Assembly: GCF_038957035.1 (NCBI RefSeq)
Contig: NZ_CP152412.1
Span: forward strand, 3,778,501 to 3,842,500
DNA length: 64,000 nucleotides
DNA from: Bradyrhizobium sp. B097
GTDB lineage: Bacteria; Pseudomonadota; Alphaproteobacteria; Rhizobiales; Xanthobacteraceae
Reading direction: 5' to 3'
How positions within the stretch are numbered: position 1 is the first letter of the stretch; the number at the start of each line of letters is the position of its first letter. This document shows, one piece after another, positions 7,913 to 15,895 of this stretch. The position numbers and the translations under genes are program-made. The notes beneath the pieces were generated by a model that was not told the DNA's origin, searched no databases, and worked only from the letters and a program-made list of their open reading frames with translations.

Positions 7913-8233
7913 CGCCGCGGCCGTTACCTCACCACGACATTCCTGCTCGAGATCGGCAAGGCCGCCTGGCTGATCGCGATCCATGAGGGCCGCATCGTCG
8001 CGGTGACGAAGGGCCCGTTCGTGATGCCGTCGTCGTCGTTTGCGCTGCGCACCTCGGACGAGGAATGGGACCGGTTCTGCGAAGAGCGGCCGCCGCCGGG
8101 CTCCAACGACCTGATGGCGCTGATCAAGCGCCGCGTGCTGAAGGCCGAGGGCCAGCTGCAGATCTTCATGGCGAACCTGCGTTACTTCAAGGAGGCGCTC
8201 GGCAAGCTGCGCCGCAAGGGAGCCGCCGCATGA
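7913..8233 (+). pseudogene. 5'-truncated gene remnant upstream of the alpha/beta hydrolase
   Basis: The frame from about 7913 reads as coding (GRYLTTTFLLEIGKAAWLIA, then a second strand and an acidic/basic helical C-terminus). No ATG, GTG or TTG exists between the upstream in-frame TAA (7790) and GTG 8003, so the conserved-looking N-terminal part lacks a start. If translated from GTG 8003 it would be a 76-residue fragment with no ribosome-binding site. The layout suggests a small-domain protein (SCP2-like is my best guess) whose 5' end was removed when the atypical DNA to its left arrived. Its stop overlaps the next gene as ATGA. Confidence 0.5.
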
Positions 8234-9078
8234 GCGCCAAATTCGAACCGATCATCGGCCGCTACATGCATCTCGAACTGTCCGGCCGGGCGCATCGCGT
8301 CTATGTCGAGGAGGCCGGCGAGGGCACGCCGCTGCTCTGCCTGCACACCGCGGGCGCCGACGGGCGGCAATATCGCGGCCTGATGAACGATGTCAGCGTT
8401 ACGCGCAACCATCGCGTCATCGCCTTCGACATGCCCTGGCACGGCAAGTCGTCGCCGCCCCGAGGCTGGCACGACGAGGAGTACCAGCTCACCTCGGCGC
8501 ACTACACGGCGATGATCCTGGCCGTGATGGAGGCGCTCGAGCTGGACCGGCCGATCGTGATCGGCTGCTCGATCGGCGGCCGGATCGCGCTGCATCTCGC
8601 GCTCGAGCACCCCGAACGCTTCCGCGCGATCATCGGCCTGCAGGCCGGCGCGCATGTCGATCCCTATTACGACCTGAATTTCCTGCACCGGCCGGACGTG
8701 CATGGCGGCGAGGTCGCGGCCGCCATCGTCTCGGGTCTGGTCGGGCCCGACGCGCCCGACAATGAGAGGTGGGAGACGCTGTGGCACTACATGCAGGGCG
8801 GGCCCGGCGTGTTCAAGGGCGACCTGTATTTCTACAAGATCGACGGCGATATCCGCGCCCGCGTCGCCGAGATCGACACCAAGCGCTGCCCGCTGTTCCT
8901 GCTGTCGGGCGAGTACGATTATTCCCGCACGCCGGAGGAGACGCTGGCGGTGGCGAACAGCATTGCCGGAGCCAAGGCCACCATCATGAAGGGCCTCGGG
9001 CATTTCCCGATGAGCGAAAACCCGGGCGAGTTCGTGAAGCATCTGCTGCCGGTGCTGGAGAAGATCGGCGGCGGCTAG
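8230..9078 (+). CDS. alpha/beta hydrolase
   Basis: A 282-residue protein of the alpha/beta-hydrolase fold. The oxyanion-hole strand is LLCLHTAGADGRQY (about residues 36-49) and the nucleophile elbow is IGCSIGGRIA (Ser near residue 116). A late acid lies in LLSGEYDYSRTPEE, and the catalytic His is in GLGHFPMSENPGEF near the C-terminus. The substrate cannot be inferred; esters or C-C bonds in ring-cleavage products are usual for this group. ATG 8230 overlaps the upstream remnant's stop by four nt, so the two were once translationally coupled. Confidence 0.85.
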   Translation: MSAKFEPIIGRYMHLELSGRAHRVYVEEAGEGTPLLCLHTAGADGRQYRGLMNDVSVTRNHRVIAFDMPWHGKSSPPRGWHDEEYQLTSAHYTAMILAVMEALELDRPIVIGCSIGGRIALHLALEHPERFRAIIGLQAGAHVDPYYDLNFLHRPDVHGGEVAAAIVSGLVGPDAPDNERWETLWHYMQGGPGVFKGDLYFYKIDGDIRARVAEIDTKRCPLFLLSGEYDYSRTPEETLAVANSIAGAKATIMKGLGHFPMSENPGEFVKHLLPVLEKIGGG

Positions 9079-9140
9079 AGCGTTTCAAGCGAAGTGGATA
9101 CCGGTTCGCGCTCGGAAAACGCGTCAGAACAAGGGGCGCT
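9079..9140. repeat. dispersed intergenic repeat, AGAGCGTTTC...AAACGCGTCA family
   Basis: The sequence AGAGCGTTTCAAGCGAAGTG followed by GGAAAACGCGTCAGAACAA matches, with small changes, the complement of the segment at 48790-48855 in this window. Two copies in one 64-kb window indicate a dispersed non-coding repeat. Confidence 0.6.
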
Positions 9141-9210
9141 ACTCTCGACCGTGGGCGGCGCGGTGTGACAGACTGCGTCATCGCACGAAAGGGTTACGCA
9201 GGAGGTCTCC

Positions 9211-10368
9211 ATGCTTCCGAAGGCTGAAGCGGCATATTTCGCGATTGCCGATATTTCCGGCTATACCAACTTCCTCGCGGCGGTCGAGCTCGACCATGCG
9301 CAGGACATCATCGCCGATTTCATGGACGTGGTGGTGAAAGGGCTGCGCCCGCCATTTCGCCTCGCCAAGTTCGAGGGCGACGCCGCGTTCGTCTACTCGA
9401 CCGGGACGATCGACGGCTCGCTGCTGCAGGACGCGATCGAGGGCGCCTATTTCAAATTCCGCCGGCGCTTGCGCGACGTTCGCCAGGCCTCGACCTGCGA
9501 GTGCAAGGCCTGCGTCGCAATGGGCGATCTCGATTTCAAATTCGTCGTCCATCACGGCGAGATGGTGAAGCAGAAGATGGGCGGCAGGGAAGAGCTCGCC
9601 GGGCGCGACGTCATCCTGGTCCACCGGCTACTCAAGAACAGCGTTGGTGAGAAGCTCGGCGGCCGCGCCTACGCGCTCTACAGCGACGCCGCGATCCGCG
9701 CCATGGGCGCCGACCCGGTGGCGCAACGGCTGATCGCGCATCACGAAACCATCGATGTCATCGGCGATGTGACGCTGTGGGCGCGCGATCTCGAAACGGC
9801 GTGGCAGCAGGACGACGCGCAAACGCGGATGGAGGTGACGCGCGAAGACGCCTACGCGATACTGGAGTTCGACATTGCCGCGCCGCGGCAGACGGTGTGG
9901 GAGTTCATCACCGTGCCCGGGCAATGGCGGAAATGGTGGGACGCCGACGACATCATCGAGGAGTCAGGCAAGGGGCGACGCGGTGTCGGCACCAAGAATC
10001 ATTGCGCGCACGGCAACCATACCAACGTCGAGGAGACGCTCGACTGGCGTCCGGTCGATTACTTCACGGTCGGGATCACGCTGCCGGTGCCCGGAGCGCC
10101 GCGCATCATCATGACCCGGGCCGTTCTCGACGGCCCGGACGGAACGTCCCGTTTCGAGCTGCGGATCGCCAAGCCGAAGCCGAAGGACAGGGCGTTCCTC
10201 GATGGCGCCGCGGCCAAATTCGCCGAACGGATGACCCAGGCGGTGGCCGGCCTGCGATCGATGGTGGAAGGCAAGCAGCCTGCCGTTGACGCTGTGGAGG
10301 AGCCGACGCTGGCGCGATCGAGCGGACGCTTCCTGAGCGAGCCGGTGAAATCGGGCGCGCGCGGCTGA
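9211..10368 (+). CDS. DUF2652 / SRPBCC two-domain protein
   Basis: A 385-residue protein. Residues 1-200 match the DUF2652 module (YFAIADISGYTNFL at the N-terminus, then DLDFKFVVHHGEMVKQKMGG and ELAGRDVILVHRLLKN). This module looks like a degenerate class III nucleotide-cyclase fold. Residues 220-350 are an SRPBCC/START-like ligand-binding domain (EFDIAAPRQTVWEFITVPGQ, then WRKWW). The tail is polar. A GGAGG site lies just before the ATG. The protein is cytoplasmic; its ligand is unknown, and it is probably not an active cyclase because the metal-binding Asp pattern is not clear. Confidence 0.8.
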   Translation: MLPKAEAAYFAIADISGYTNFLAAVELDHAQDIIADFMDVVVKGLRPPFRLAKFEGDAAFVYSTGTIDGSLLQDAIEGAYFKFRRRLRDVRQASTCECKACVAMGDLDFKFVVHHGEMVKQKMGGREELAGRDVILVHRLLKNSVGEKLGGRAYALYSDAAIRAMGADPVAQRLIAHHETIDVIGDVTLWARDLETAWQQDDAQTRMEVTREDAYAILEFDIAAPRQTVWEFITVPGQWRKWWDADDIIEESGKGRRGVGTKNHCAHGNHTNVEETLDWRPVDYFTVGITLPVPGAPRIIMTRAVLDGPDGTSRFELRIAKPKPKDRAFLDGAAAKFAERMTQAVAGLRSMVEGKQPAVDAVEEPTLARSSGRFLSEPVKSGARG

Positions 10369-10404
10369 AGGTCAGCGAACGATTCGGAGATTAAGGGGGG
10401 CCGA

Positions 10405-10971
10405 TTACTTGCCGGAGCGCGGCAGCTCGCTGTTGTCGCGGATCGCGGCGCGGACCTTGGCCATGGTCGTGGTGCAGTATTCCTCGCGCTCCCTGAGGAA
10501 GCGCTGCTGCTGCGCGCGGAAACTGGCAACCCGCTCCCGCACCTCGGATCCGAAGTCGCCGCTGATGTCGAGCTTGGCAAATTGCGGCGGCTGCGCCGCC
10601 GGCGGCGGGACTTCCACGACGGTCGCCGTCAAAGGCGGCGGCGCGGGGGGCAGGCCCTCGAGCACGGTCGGCACCGGCAGCGGCGGCGGCATGACCACCC
10701 TTTGGGCCTCCGCCGCAGGCTTGATCTCCAAGGCCGGCTTTGCCTCCAAGGCCGGCTTTGTCTCCAAGACTGGCTTTGTCTCAAAAGCTGGCTTTGCGTC
10801 AAACGCTGCCTCGACCACGGCCGCGGTGGCGGGCAGCGGGGCAGCCGCTGGCGGCACGGCGGTCGGCGGGGCAGGCGTCGGCAGCTCGGCGTCGGGCAGC
10901 TTGCCCTTCACCGACTGTACGAAAGCCATTGTCTGCGCGATCAGGAGATCGCGTTCCTTCATCCACTTCAT
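10405..10971 (-). CDS. Pro/Ala-rich repeat-containing hypothetical protein
   Basis: A 188-residue protein. It starts with a short helix (MKWMKERDLLIAQTMAFVQS), then a long disordered segment of Pro and Ala. At the centre is a five- to six-unit repeat of the type KPALE(T/A) at about 10700-10800. The C-terminal 65 residues form a charged helical region (FRAQQQRFLREREEYCTTTM). The repeat length could vary between strains by slippage. ATG 10971 has an AAGG ribosome-binding site; ATG 10962 is also possible, and the reading to 11067 adds an unlikely leader. Function unknown. Confidence 0.6.
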   Translation of the reverse strand: MKWMKERDLLIAQTMAFVQSVKGKLPDAELPTPAPPTAVPPAAAPLPATAAVVEAAFDAKPAFETKPVLETKPALEAKPALEIKPAAEAQRVVMPPPLPVPTVLEGLPPAPPPLTATVVEVPPPAAQPPQFAKLDISGDFGSEVRERVASFRAQQQRFLREREEYCTTTMAKVRAAIRDNSELPRSGK

Positions 10972-11104
10972 GGCGCACCTTGAGCGCGCGGATTGCATCA
11001 GAGCAACCCCGCGGAAGCAAGCACTCGCAATCATGATGGTTGAGGAAGACGCCTGTTTTGCAGGCACGGTGACAAAATTGTGACGTGCGTGGGCGCGAGG
11101 ACGG

Positions 11105-11335
11105 TCAGCGCTGGCGGGGATTGGTGTTCGGGACGAGCGGGGTACCGACGATCCGGACCTGCGTCTGGGTCAGTGCTTGGCTTGGGACCGGCGCCTGATT
11201 CGGGGCCGGCCGGGGCGCGGCGTTGGCCGGCGCGGGCGCCGGATCGAGCAGGGCGACGATGCCGGCAGCGGCCACGCTCAGCAGCATGAAGCTGCCCAGA
11301 AACATCAAACTGCGGTTGGTCTCGCGCACCCTCAT
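11105..11335 (-). CDS. small membrane-anchored Pro/Ala-rich protein
   Basis: A 76-residue protein. A basic start (MRVRETNR) is followed by one membrane helix (about residues 9-31: LMFLGSFMLLSVAAAGIVAL). The tail is rich in Pro, Ala and Gln and would extend into the periplasm. It has no domain and may be an envelope anchor of unknown role. Confidence 0.5.
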   Translation of the reverse strand: MRVRETNRSLMFLGSFMLLSVAAAGIVALLDPAPAPANAAPRPAPNQAPVPSQALTQTQVRIVGTPLVPNTNPRQR

Positions 11336-11495
11336 GCGGGGAAAATCGCGTGACGGGGCATCATGTTCCGAACAAATCCTCAGGCGTTTTCGCGCGGTTT
11401 GACATCAAGCTTGAGAGAGTGCGTCAGGAGCAGACCTGAAAGCTCAAGTCGCGAATCCACCGGCCCGGTGTGCCGGCGGGAGCGGGCGGGTCGGC

Positions 11496-11675
11496 CTAGT
11501 GAGCCATCGCCTCGACGGGGGCCGGTTCGACGCTGCGGGCCTCGATCAGGTCGGCGTAGCGGCCATACTCCTCGGCCATTTCGAGCAGCTTTTCACGCAC
11601 CGCGGCGTCGGTGACCTGGCGGGCCAGCCGTCGCGCCTGATCGGACTGGAAGCGATAATGGGCTGTGTCGGACAT
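11496..11675 (-). CDS. small hypothetical helical protein
   Basis: A 59-residue, soluble, charged protein starting MSDTAHYRFQSDQARRLARQ and containing an alpha-helical stretch (REKLLEMAEEYGRYADLIEAR). This resembles the many short proteins of Bradyrhizobium with a conserved QARRLA...AEEY pattern. ATG 11675 has a GGAG site eight nt upstream; the frame from 11693 adds six residues. Confidence 0.55.
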   Translation of the reverse strand: MSDTAHYRFQSDQARRLARQVTDAAVREKLLEMAEEYGRYADLIEARSVEPAPVEAMAH

Positions 11676-11762
11676 CGTAGGCTCCTCACACATGTGTAAG
11701 GGCCATCCGGCAAAGGTTCATCAAGACGTCATTCAAGGGAAGACGTCATTGAAGGGCAGGCG

Positions 11763-11951
11763 CTATTGAAGGGTGTTGGACCGATCGGTCGCCGTAGCCG
11801 CGACGGAGTGGCCGGCCTTGTCCTCGCGGACCTCGACCTCGAACCAACCCATCTCCTTCAGCTCGCGCGCCTTCTTCTCGGCCGCGTCTTCGCTGTCGCG
11901 CTTCAGCACGATTTGGCTGGTGCCATCCCGGGCAAGGATCAAATAGGTCAT
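11763..11951 (-). CDS. small hypothetical protein
   Basis: A 62-residue protein beginning MTYLILARDGTSQIVLKRDS. Two beta strands, an amphipathic Lys/Glu-rich helix (EDAAEKKARELKEMG) and a third strand (WFEVEVRED) make a compact beta-beta-alpha-beta domain. The ATG at 11951 is preceded by GGGATGGG. No function is recognised. Confidence 0.55.
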   Translation of the reverse strand: MTYLILARDGTSQIVLKRDSEDAAEKKARELKEMGWFEVEVREDKAGHSVAATATDRSNTLQ

Positions 11952-12287
11952 TGGCTGAGTCCCATCCCTCATTCTGCATACCGCGTTTCGGGCTGCAAGG
12001 ACAGAAACAAGGCAAGGGATGGGTGATCCTACGGGAATGATCCCACGATTCCTGCCAGGGAGCGCGGATTGCGCCGCTTCCGAAACGGCTCTGTGATTTC
12101 GCGGTGCTCCTGAACACGGTTGCGTCTTTGGTCAGTCCATCATTTCGGCGCCTGTTCCAGCACGCGCTGTCAATGCGTACCGCCTCATGGAGACCGGAAG
12201 ACTACGGCTTCTGCTGCACCTTGTGGGTAAGCCAAGCGAGGGACTTTGATTGAATCGCGAGTCCGTGCTCGGCTTGGATCAAGGACA
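11952..12287. other. 336-nt intergenic region
   Basis: I see no convincing gene, RNA or repeat here, apart from the short in-frame extension of the next ORF back to TTG 12246. It must contain the promoter for the minus-strand gene at 11951. Confidence 0.3.
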
Positions 12288-12578
12288 ATGCGCGGCGCAA
12301 GCCGTGTCGATCTGGATGGAGGACTCGATGCCCAGGCACTTCGGTTTGAAGGCGACATCGCCGGCAGGACGGTCGACGTTCACGGGATCATCAAGAGATT
12401 TGCAGCAGCGGACCGCGTCGGCATCTGCGTTGAAGAATCGTGCTTCGGTCAGTTCGCCGACGTCAAAGCCCGCTTCGCCATGCTCGGAGCTGCCGTATTC
12501 TCCCACGAGCTGGCGGGGCTGCTGCGGTCGACGGTCGATCTCGGCCGACTGAAGCTGCGCGCGACGAGGCGTGGCTGA
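12288..12578 (+). CDS. hypothetical protein
   Basis: A 96-residue protein from ATG 12288 (MRGASRVDLDGGLDAQALRF). It is predicted soluble with mixed alpha/beta character and two Cys in ICVEESCFGQF; the C-terminal third is helical and basic. TTG 12246 is an alternative start in the same frame. Its third-position GC is normal for this genome, and the frame stops eight nt before the convergent gene, which supports it being real. Family unknown. Confidence 0.4.
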   Translation: MRGASRVDLDGGLDAQALRFEGDIAGRTVDVHGIIKRFAAADRVGICVEESCFGQFADVKARFAMLGAAVFSHELAGLLRSTVDLGRLKLRATRRG

Positions 12579-12585
12579 CCAGTCC

Positions 12586-12768
12586 TCATAGCTCGGACGG
12601 CTCGTGCTTTTTGTCGCGCTTCAGGTCCATGCGATCGATGCGTTCATCGATCAATCGATTCAGTCTCTCGTCCCGCAGCGTGTCCTTCCTGAACAGCCCG
12701 CCATGCAGGCGATAGGCGAGGAGGAGCAGGACAACAGCAATGCCGACGAGATAGTAGGACCAGTCCAT
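12586..12768 (-). CDS. small single-pass membrane protein
   Basis: A 60-residue protein starting MDWSYYLVGIAVVLLLLAYR: one N-terminal membrane helix, then a highly charged cytoplasmic helix (DERLNRLIDERIDRMDLKRD). The longer frame to 12819 would put 17 polar residues before the helix and is less likely. Confidence 0.55.
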   Translation of the reverse strand: MDWSYYLVGIAVVLLLLAYRLHGGLFRKDTLRDERLNRLIDERIDRMDLKRDKKHEPSEL

Positions 12769-12870
12769 AGTCAGAACCGCGCCTGGCAGTGTGCATTGTG
12801 AAACAGCGAGTCTCGGCAACTGTGCCAGGCAGCGCTAACGGCGGCTCGCCAGCATCACCGCAAGGTCAGC

Positions 12871-13185
12871 TCAATTGGCGCCCGCCAGGATGAACAGATT
12901 GTTGTAGACGGGCAGTGCGATGAAGGCGACCACATAAGCCACCTGGCGTTCGCTGTTGCCGTGCCAGAGCAACCATATCACGAGGTAGGTTAGGCCCAGT
13001 TTGGCAATAAGCCACCATTCGCCCAGCCACTCCTGGGTGAGCCACATGAACGGGTTCAGTTCGCCCATTCCCCGCTGCAAGATCTCGTTGGTGGTGATGA
13101 GATCCGAGTAGCCCATCAGCAGGGCGCAGACCAGCAGCATTGCCTTCAGGAACGACGTCCTCGCCCGCAACTGCTTTTCCGTCAT
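12871..13185 (-). CDS. DUF5658-like integral membrane protein
   Basis: A 104-residue protein from ATG 13185 (MTEKQLRARTSFLKAMLLVC). Three hydrophobic helices lie at about 11-31, 50-72 and 80-102. The first loop contains DLITTNEILQRGMGELNPFM, the short conserved pattern of small membrane proteins of the DUF5658 kind (recalled, not checked). It is probably an inner membrane protein of unknown role. The reading up to 13293 adds 36 polar residues. Confidence 0.6.
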   Translation of the reverse strand: MTEKQLRARTSFLKAMLLVCALLMGYSDLITTNEILQRGMGELNPFMWLTQEWLGEWWLIAKLGLTYLVIWLLWHGNSERQVAYVVAFIALPVYNNLFILAGAN

Positions 13186-13363
13186 CCGGTCCCTGCCCGA
13201 AATCCGCTTGTGGCTCCCCGTTGCGCAATTTTGCGGGATGTTTTCGGCGAGTGCAAGCCTCCACGCCCCGGTTATCCAACGCCCGCCCTTCAAACCGACC
13301 GGGTTGGGTACCCCCTACCGGGGGACGGTCAATCGACCCGTCTCATCGATTTTCGCGAAAAAC

Positions 13364-13438
13364 TGGTGCCGGCTGAGGGGATTGAACCCCCGACCTTCAG
13401 TTTACAAAACTGCTGCTCTACCGCTGAGCTAAGCCGGC
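13364..13438 (-). tRNA. tRNA-Thr (anticodon TGT)
   Basis: The minus strand folds as a complete tRNA. The seven-bp acceptor stem is GCCGGCT/AGCCGGC with encoded CCA. The D-arm is GCTC/GAGC, and the anticodon loop TTTGTAA gives TGT. The T-arm is GGGGG-TTCAATC-CCCTC. It reads ACA (Thr) codons. Confidence 0.95.
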
Positions 13439-13568
13439 GACATGGGAATGATTTGCGCGCTCGCATAGCAGACTTGGTGCGCCGGGGCCAGAACCTGAAG
13501 ACCAGAACCCGAAGGCCGAGAACCCGGGAGATCCGGATCGACCACTTCGCCTCCACCGGCTCGGCGAC

Positions 13569-13595
13569 AAAAAGGCGGCCCGAAGGCCGCCTTTT
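13569..13595 (-). terminator. intrinsic terminator (bidirectional look)
   Basis: A perfect GGCGGCC/GGCCGCC stem with a CGAA tetraloop is flanked by AAAAA on the left and TTTT on the right. It can end the minus-strand gene whose stop is at 13618. Confidence 0.75.
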
Positions 13596-13617
13596 GCACA
13601 TCAGTGCTTAGCCTGAG

Positions 13618-14028
13618 CTACTGGCAGGGATGCCGGAGGCCGTCGCTGCCGCGGAACCAGGTGCCGGGGGTGCAGATAAAGCCGTTTTGCCGGGCATATT
13701 CCGCGCCGCCGATCGGGGCGGTGGCGATCGCAGCGGCTGTTCCGACGGCGCCACCGACCACGCCGCCCACCACACCGGCCGCAGCGTCGACGGGCCCGAA
13801 CGGGCCGGGGTCAACCCGGTTGTAGCTGCCCTGCCAGTCGCGGTCACGCCGGTCGGAGCGGTGGTGGTAGGTGGTGCGGGTCGTGCCCGGCGCCATCGCC
13901 TGGCATCGGGCATCCGGAGTTGCGTTCGAGCAGCGTGCGGGCGTGCCGATGGTCTGCTGCGCCATTACGGGGCTCGCAAGCGCCGCGGCGACGAGCGCGA
14001 CAGCGCCAACGATCTTAAGCTGTGTCAT
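13618..14028 (-). CDS. secreted glycine-zipper-containing hypothetical protein
   Basis: A 136-residue protein with a signal peptide (MTQLKIVGAVALVAAALASP, cleaved after VMA near residue 23). A basic Arg/Asp/His-rich region (about 50-75) follows, then a Gly/Ala/Val zipper-like hydrophobic stretch (AAAGVVGGVVGGAVGTAAAI) that could insert in a membrane. The C-terminus has two Cys (ICTPGTW...RHPC). It resembles the small rhizobial exported proteins with a glycine zipper; function unknown. ATG 14028 is supported by a GGAG site; the longer frame to 14193 lacks a signal peptide. Confidence 0.65.
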   Translation of the reverse strand: MTQLKIVGAVALVAAALASPVMAQQTIGTPARCSNATPDARCQAMAPGTTRTTYHHRSDRRDRDWQGSYNRVDPGPFGPVDAAAGVVGGVVGGAVGTAAAIATAPIGGAEYARQNGFICTPGTWFRGSDGLRHPCQ

Positions 14029-14176
14029 GCGAGATCTCCTCTTGCCGTAGTGCAGAGCTAATCTCGCAGTGCCGCGCCTGTTCCGGTGCGGCCTTGCCCT
14101 GCGTTCAAACCAGTGTGAAGTTCCCAAACGCGCGCGCATGATGCGTTCCGGATCATGCGCTATTGAAGGGAATTCG

Positions 14177-14893
14177 ATGCACGCACGCGACATCGACTAC
14201 GCCGCCGGCGACGCCATTTTGCGCGGCTATCTTGCGTTCAAGGACTGCGGCGTAAAACGTCCCGGCGTGCTGGTATTCCACGAAGGGCTCGGACTCGGCG
14301 ATTTCGCGATGGGGCGGGCGCGCAGGCTTGCCGAGCGCGGCTATGTGGCGCTTGCTGCCGACATGTTCGGCGAGCGGCGGCAGGCTGCCGATCTGCAGCA
14401 GGCAATGACGTTGATCGGTCATTTGCGCACCAGCCCCGCCACGCTCCGCGCACGGGCCCGCGCCGCGCTAGCGACGCTCACGGCTTTGCCCGAGGTCGAT
14501 GCTACCCGTTGCGCGGCGGTCGGCTTCTGCTTCGGCGGCACGGTCGTGCTCGAGCTCGCGCGCGACGGCGCGGACCTCAAGGCCGTCGTCAGCTTCCATG
14601 GCGTGCTCTCGACCACGCAGCCTGCGGCAGCGGGGGCGGTGAGGGCGAGCGTGCTGGTCTTGACCGGGGCCGACGATCCGCTGGCGCCTTCCGACCAGGT
14701 CGCGGCGTTCGAGAACGAGATGCGCGCCGGCAAGGTTGCCGACTGGCAGGTGATCAGCTACGGCAACACGCTGCACGGCTTCACCAACCCGTCCGCCGAC
14801 GGCTCGATCATGAAGTCGGCGCTCTACGATGCGCGGGCCGACCGCCGCTCCTGGGCGGCGATGCAAGGCCTGTTTGACGAGGTGCTGGTTTGA
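14177..14893 (+). CDS. dienelactone hydrolase family protein
   Basis: A 238-residue protein of the dienelactone hydrolase family. The nucleophile Cys sits in AVGFCFGGTVVLE (about residue 119), the acid in LTGADDPLAPSDQ, and the His in NTLHGFTNP. The family opens lactone rings of dienelactones to maleylacetate in aromatic degradation; many members have other ester substrates. No chlorocatechol or catechol genes are nearby, so the true substrate is open. ATG 14177 was chosen because the product then begins directly at the first strand; upstream codons add a basic, low-complexity leader. Confidence 0.8.
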   Translation: MHARDIDYAAGDAILRGYLAFKDCGVKRPGVLVFHEGLGLGDFAMGRARRLAERGYVALAADMFGERRQAADLQQAMTLIGHLRTSPATLRARARAALATLTALPEVDATRCAAVGFCFGGTVVLELARDGADLKAVVSFHGVLSTTQPAAAGAVRASVLVLTGADDPLAPSDQVAAFENEMRAGKVADWQVISYGNTLHGFTNPSADGSIMKSALYDARADRRSWAAMQGLFDEVLV

Positions 14894-14963
14894 CGAGGTG
14901 CCGGCCTGACAAGATCGGCGATGTGGTGTTTGATCTGCCGTCACGCGCTGGCGCGGGGGATTG

Positions 14964-15659
14964 ATGTTCGGAATCTTGAGTCTTGGCTTTCTGCTCGGCA
15001 TGCAGCATGCGCTGGAGCCGGATCACATCGCGGCGGTATCGAGCATCGCGGCGCGCCGTACCCATGTCGGTGACATCGTCAAGCACGGCCTGACCTGGGG
15101 CCTCGGTCACACGCTCACGCTGTTCGTCTTCGCCGGCGCCGCGATCCTGCTCGGGCGCGCGATCCCCGAGACGGTGGCGCAGCCGATCGAGACCGCGGTC
15201 GGCGTCATGCTGGTCGGCCTCGGCGCGCATGTCTGGTGGCGGCTGTGGCGCGATCGCGTGCACATCCACAGCCATTCGCATGGCGACGGCATGACGCATT
15301 TCCACGCCCACAGTCACGCCGGCGAAACCAGCTCGCACGTCCGCGCGGCGCACAGCCACGCCCATGGCTTCCGCTGGCGCACGCTGCTGGTCGGTCTGAT
15401 GCACGGCATGGCGGGCTCGGCGGCGCTGTTGGTGCTGACGGTGTCGCAGGCCCCAAACCCGGTGATCGGGCTTGGCTATGTTGCGCTGTTCGGCGTCGGC
15501 TCGATGATCGGTATGGGCGTGCTGTCCAGCGTGATCGCGGTGCCGCTCGCGGCCTCCGCGCGCTGGCTGACCTGGGCCAATCGCGGCCTGCAAATGGCGG
15601 TCGGCGCGGTGACGATTGCGATCGGCGTCCACTCGATCATCGAGAACGCGTTCACCTGA
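14964..15659 (+). CDS. nickel/cobalt transporter-like membrane protein with His-rich loop
   Basis: A 231-residue, multi-pass membrane protein. The first helix carries MQHALEPDHIAAV, an H-x4-D-H motif like the metal signature of NiCoT permeases. A His-rich cytoplasmic loop (about residues 100-135, HIHSHSHGDGMTHFHAHSHA) would bind metal. Four more hydrophobic helices follow (for example LLVGLMHGMAGSAALLVLTV). It could import or export Ni or Co; the RcnA-like His loop argues for efflux, the motif for either. No riboswitch was seen upstream. Start: ATG 14964, three nt after a TTG. Confidence 0.75.
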   Translation: MFGILSLGFLLGMQHALEPDHIAAVSSIAARRTHVGDIVKHGLTWGLGHTLTLFVFAGAAILLGRAIPETVAQPIETAVGVMLVGLGAHVWWRLWRDRVHIHSHSHGDGMTHFHAHSHAGETSSHVRAAHSHAHGFRWRTLLVGLMHGMAGSAALLVLTVSQAPNPVIGLGYVALFGVGSMIGMGVLSSVIAVPLAASARWLTWANRGLQMAVGAVTIAIGVHSIIENAFT

Positions 15660-15679
15660 CGCAGCGGCGGCTTTTGTTT

Positions 15680-15727
15680 GAGCATGATCTCTTCGGAAAA
15701 CCGCTTCGCACTTTCCGGATCATGCTC
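15680..15727. repeat. palindromic intergenic repeat, GAGCATGATC family
   Basis: The arms GAGCATGATC...CGGAAA and TTTCCGGATCATGCTC (15680-15695 against 15712-15727) form an interrupted inverted repeat with an inner AAAACCGCTTCGC loop. The complementary ends are perfect over nine nt. It is a dispersed-repeat type different from those at 1591 and 4653. Confidence 0.7.
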
Positions 15728-15895
15728 CCGCACCGCGAGCCGCCGTTAACGATTCCTGATCCCTCACGGCCGCATTGACCGGATGCGGATGCTTACGCGT
15801 TAGGCTTACCGCCAGTTTGGCCTGCGTCCTTAACCCTTCCGCCAAGCCGTTGGATTAGGCTGTCGGGTGGAACAATTCGGGACGCTGGGTAGAAC

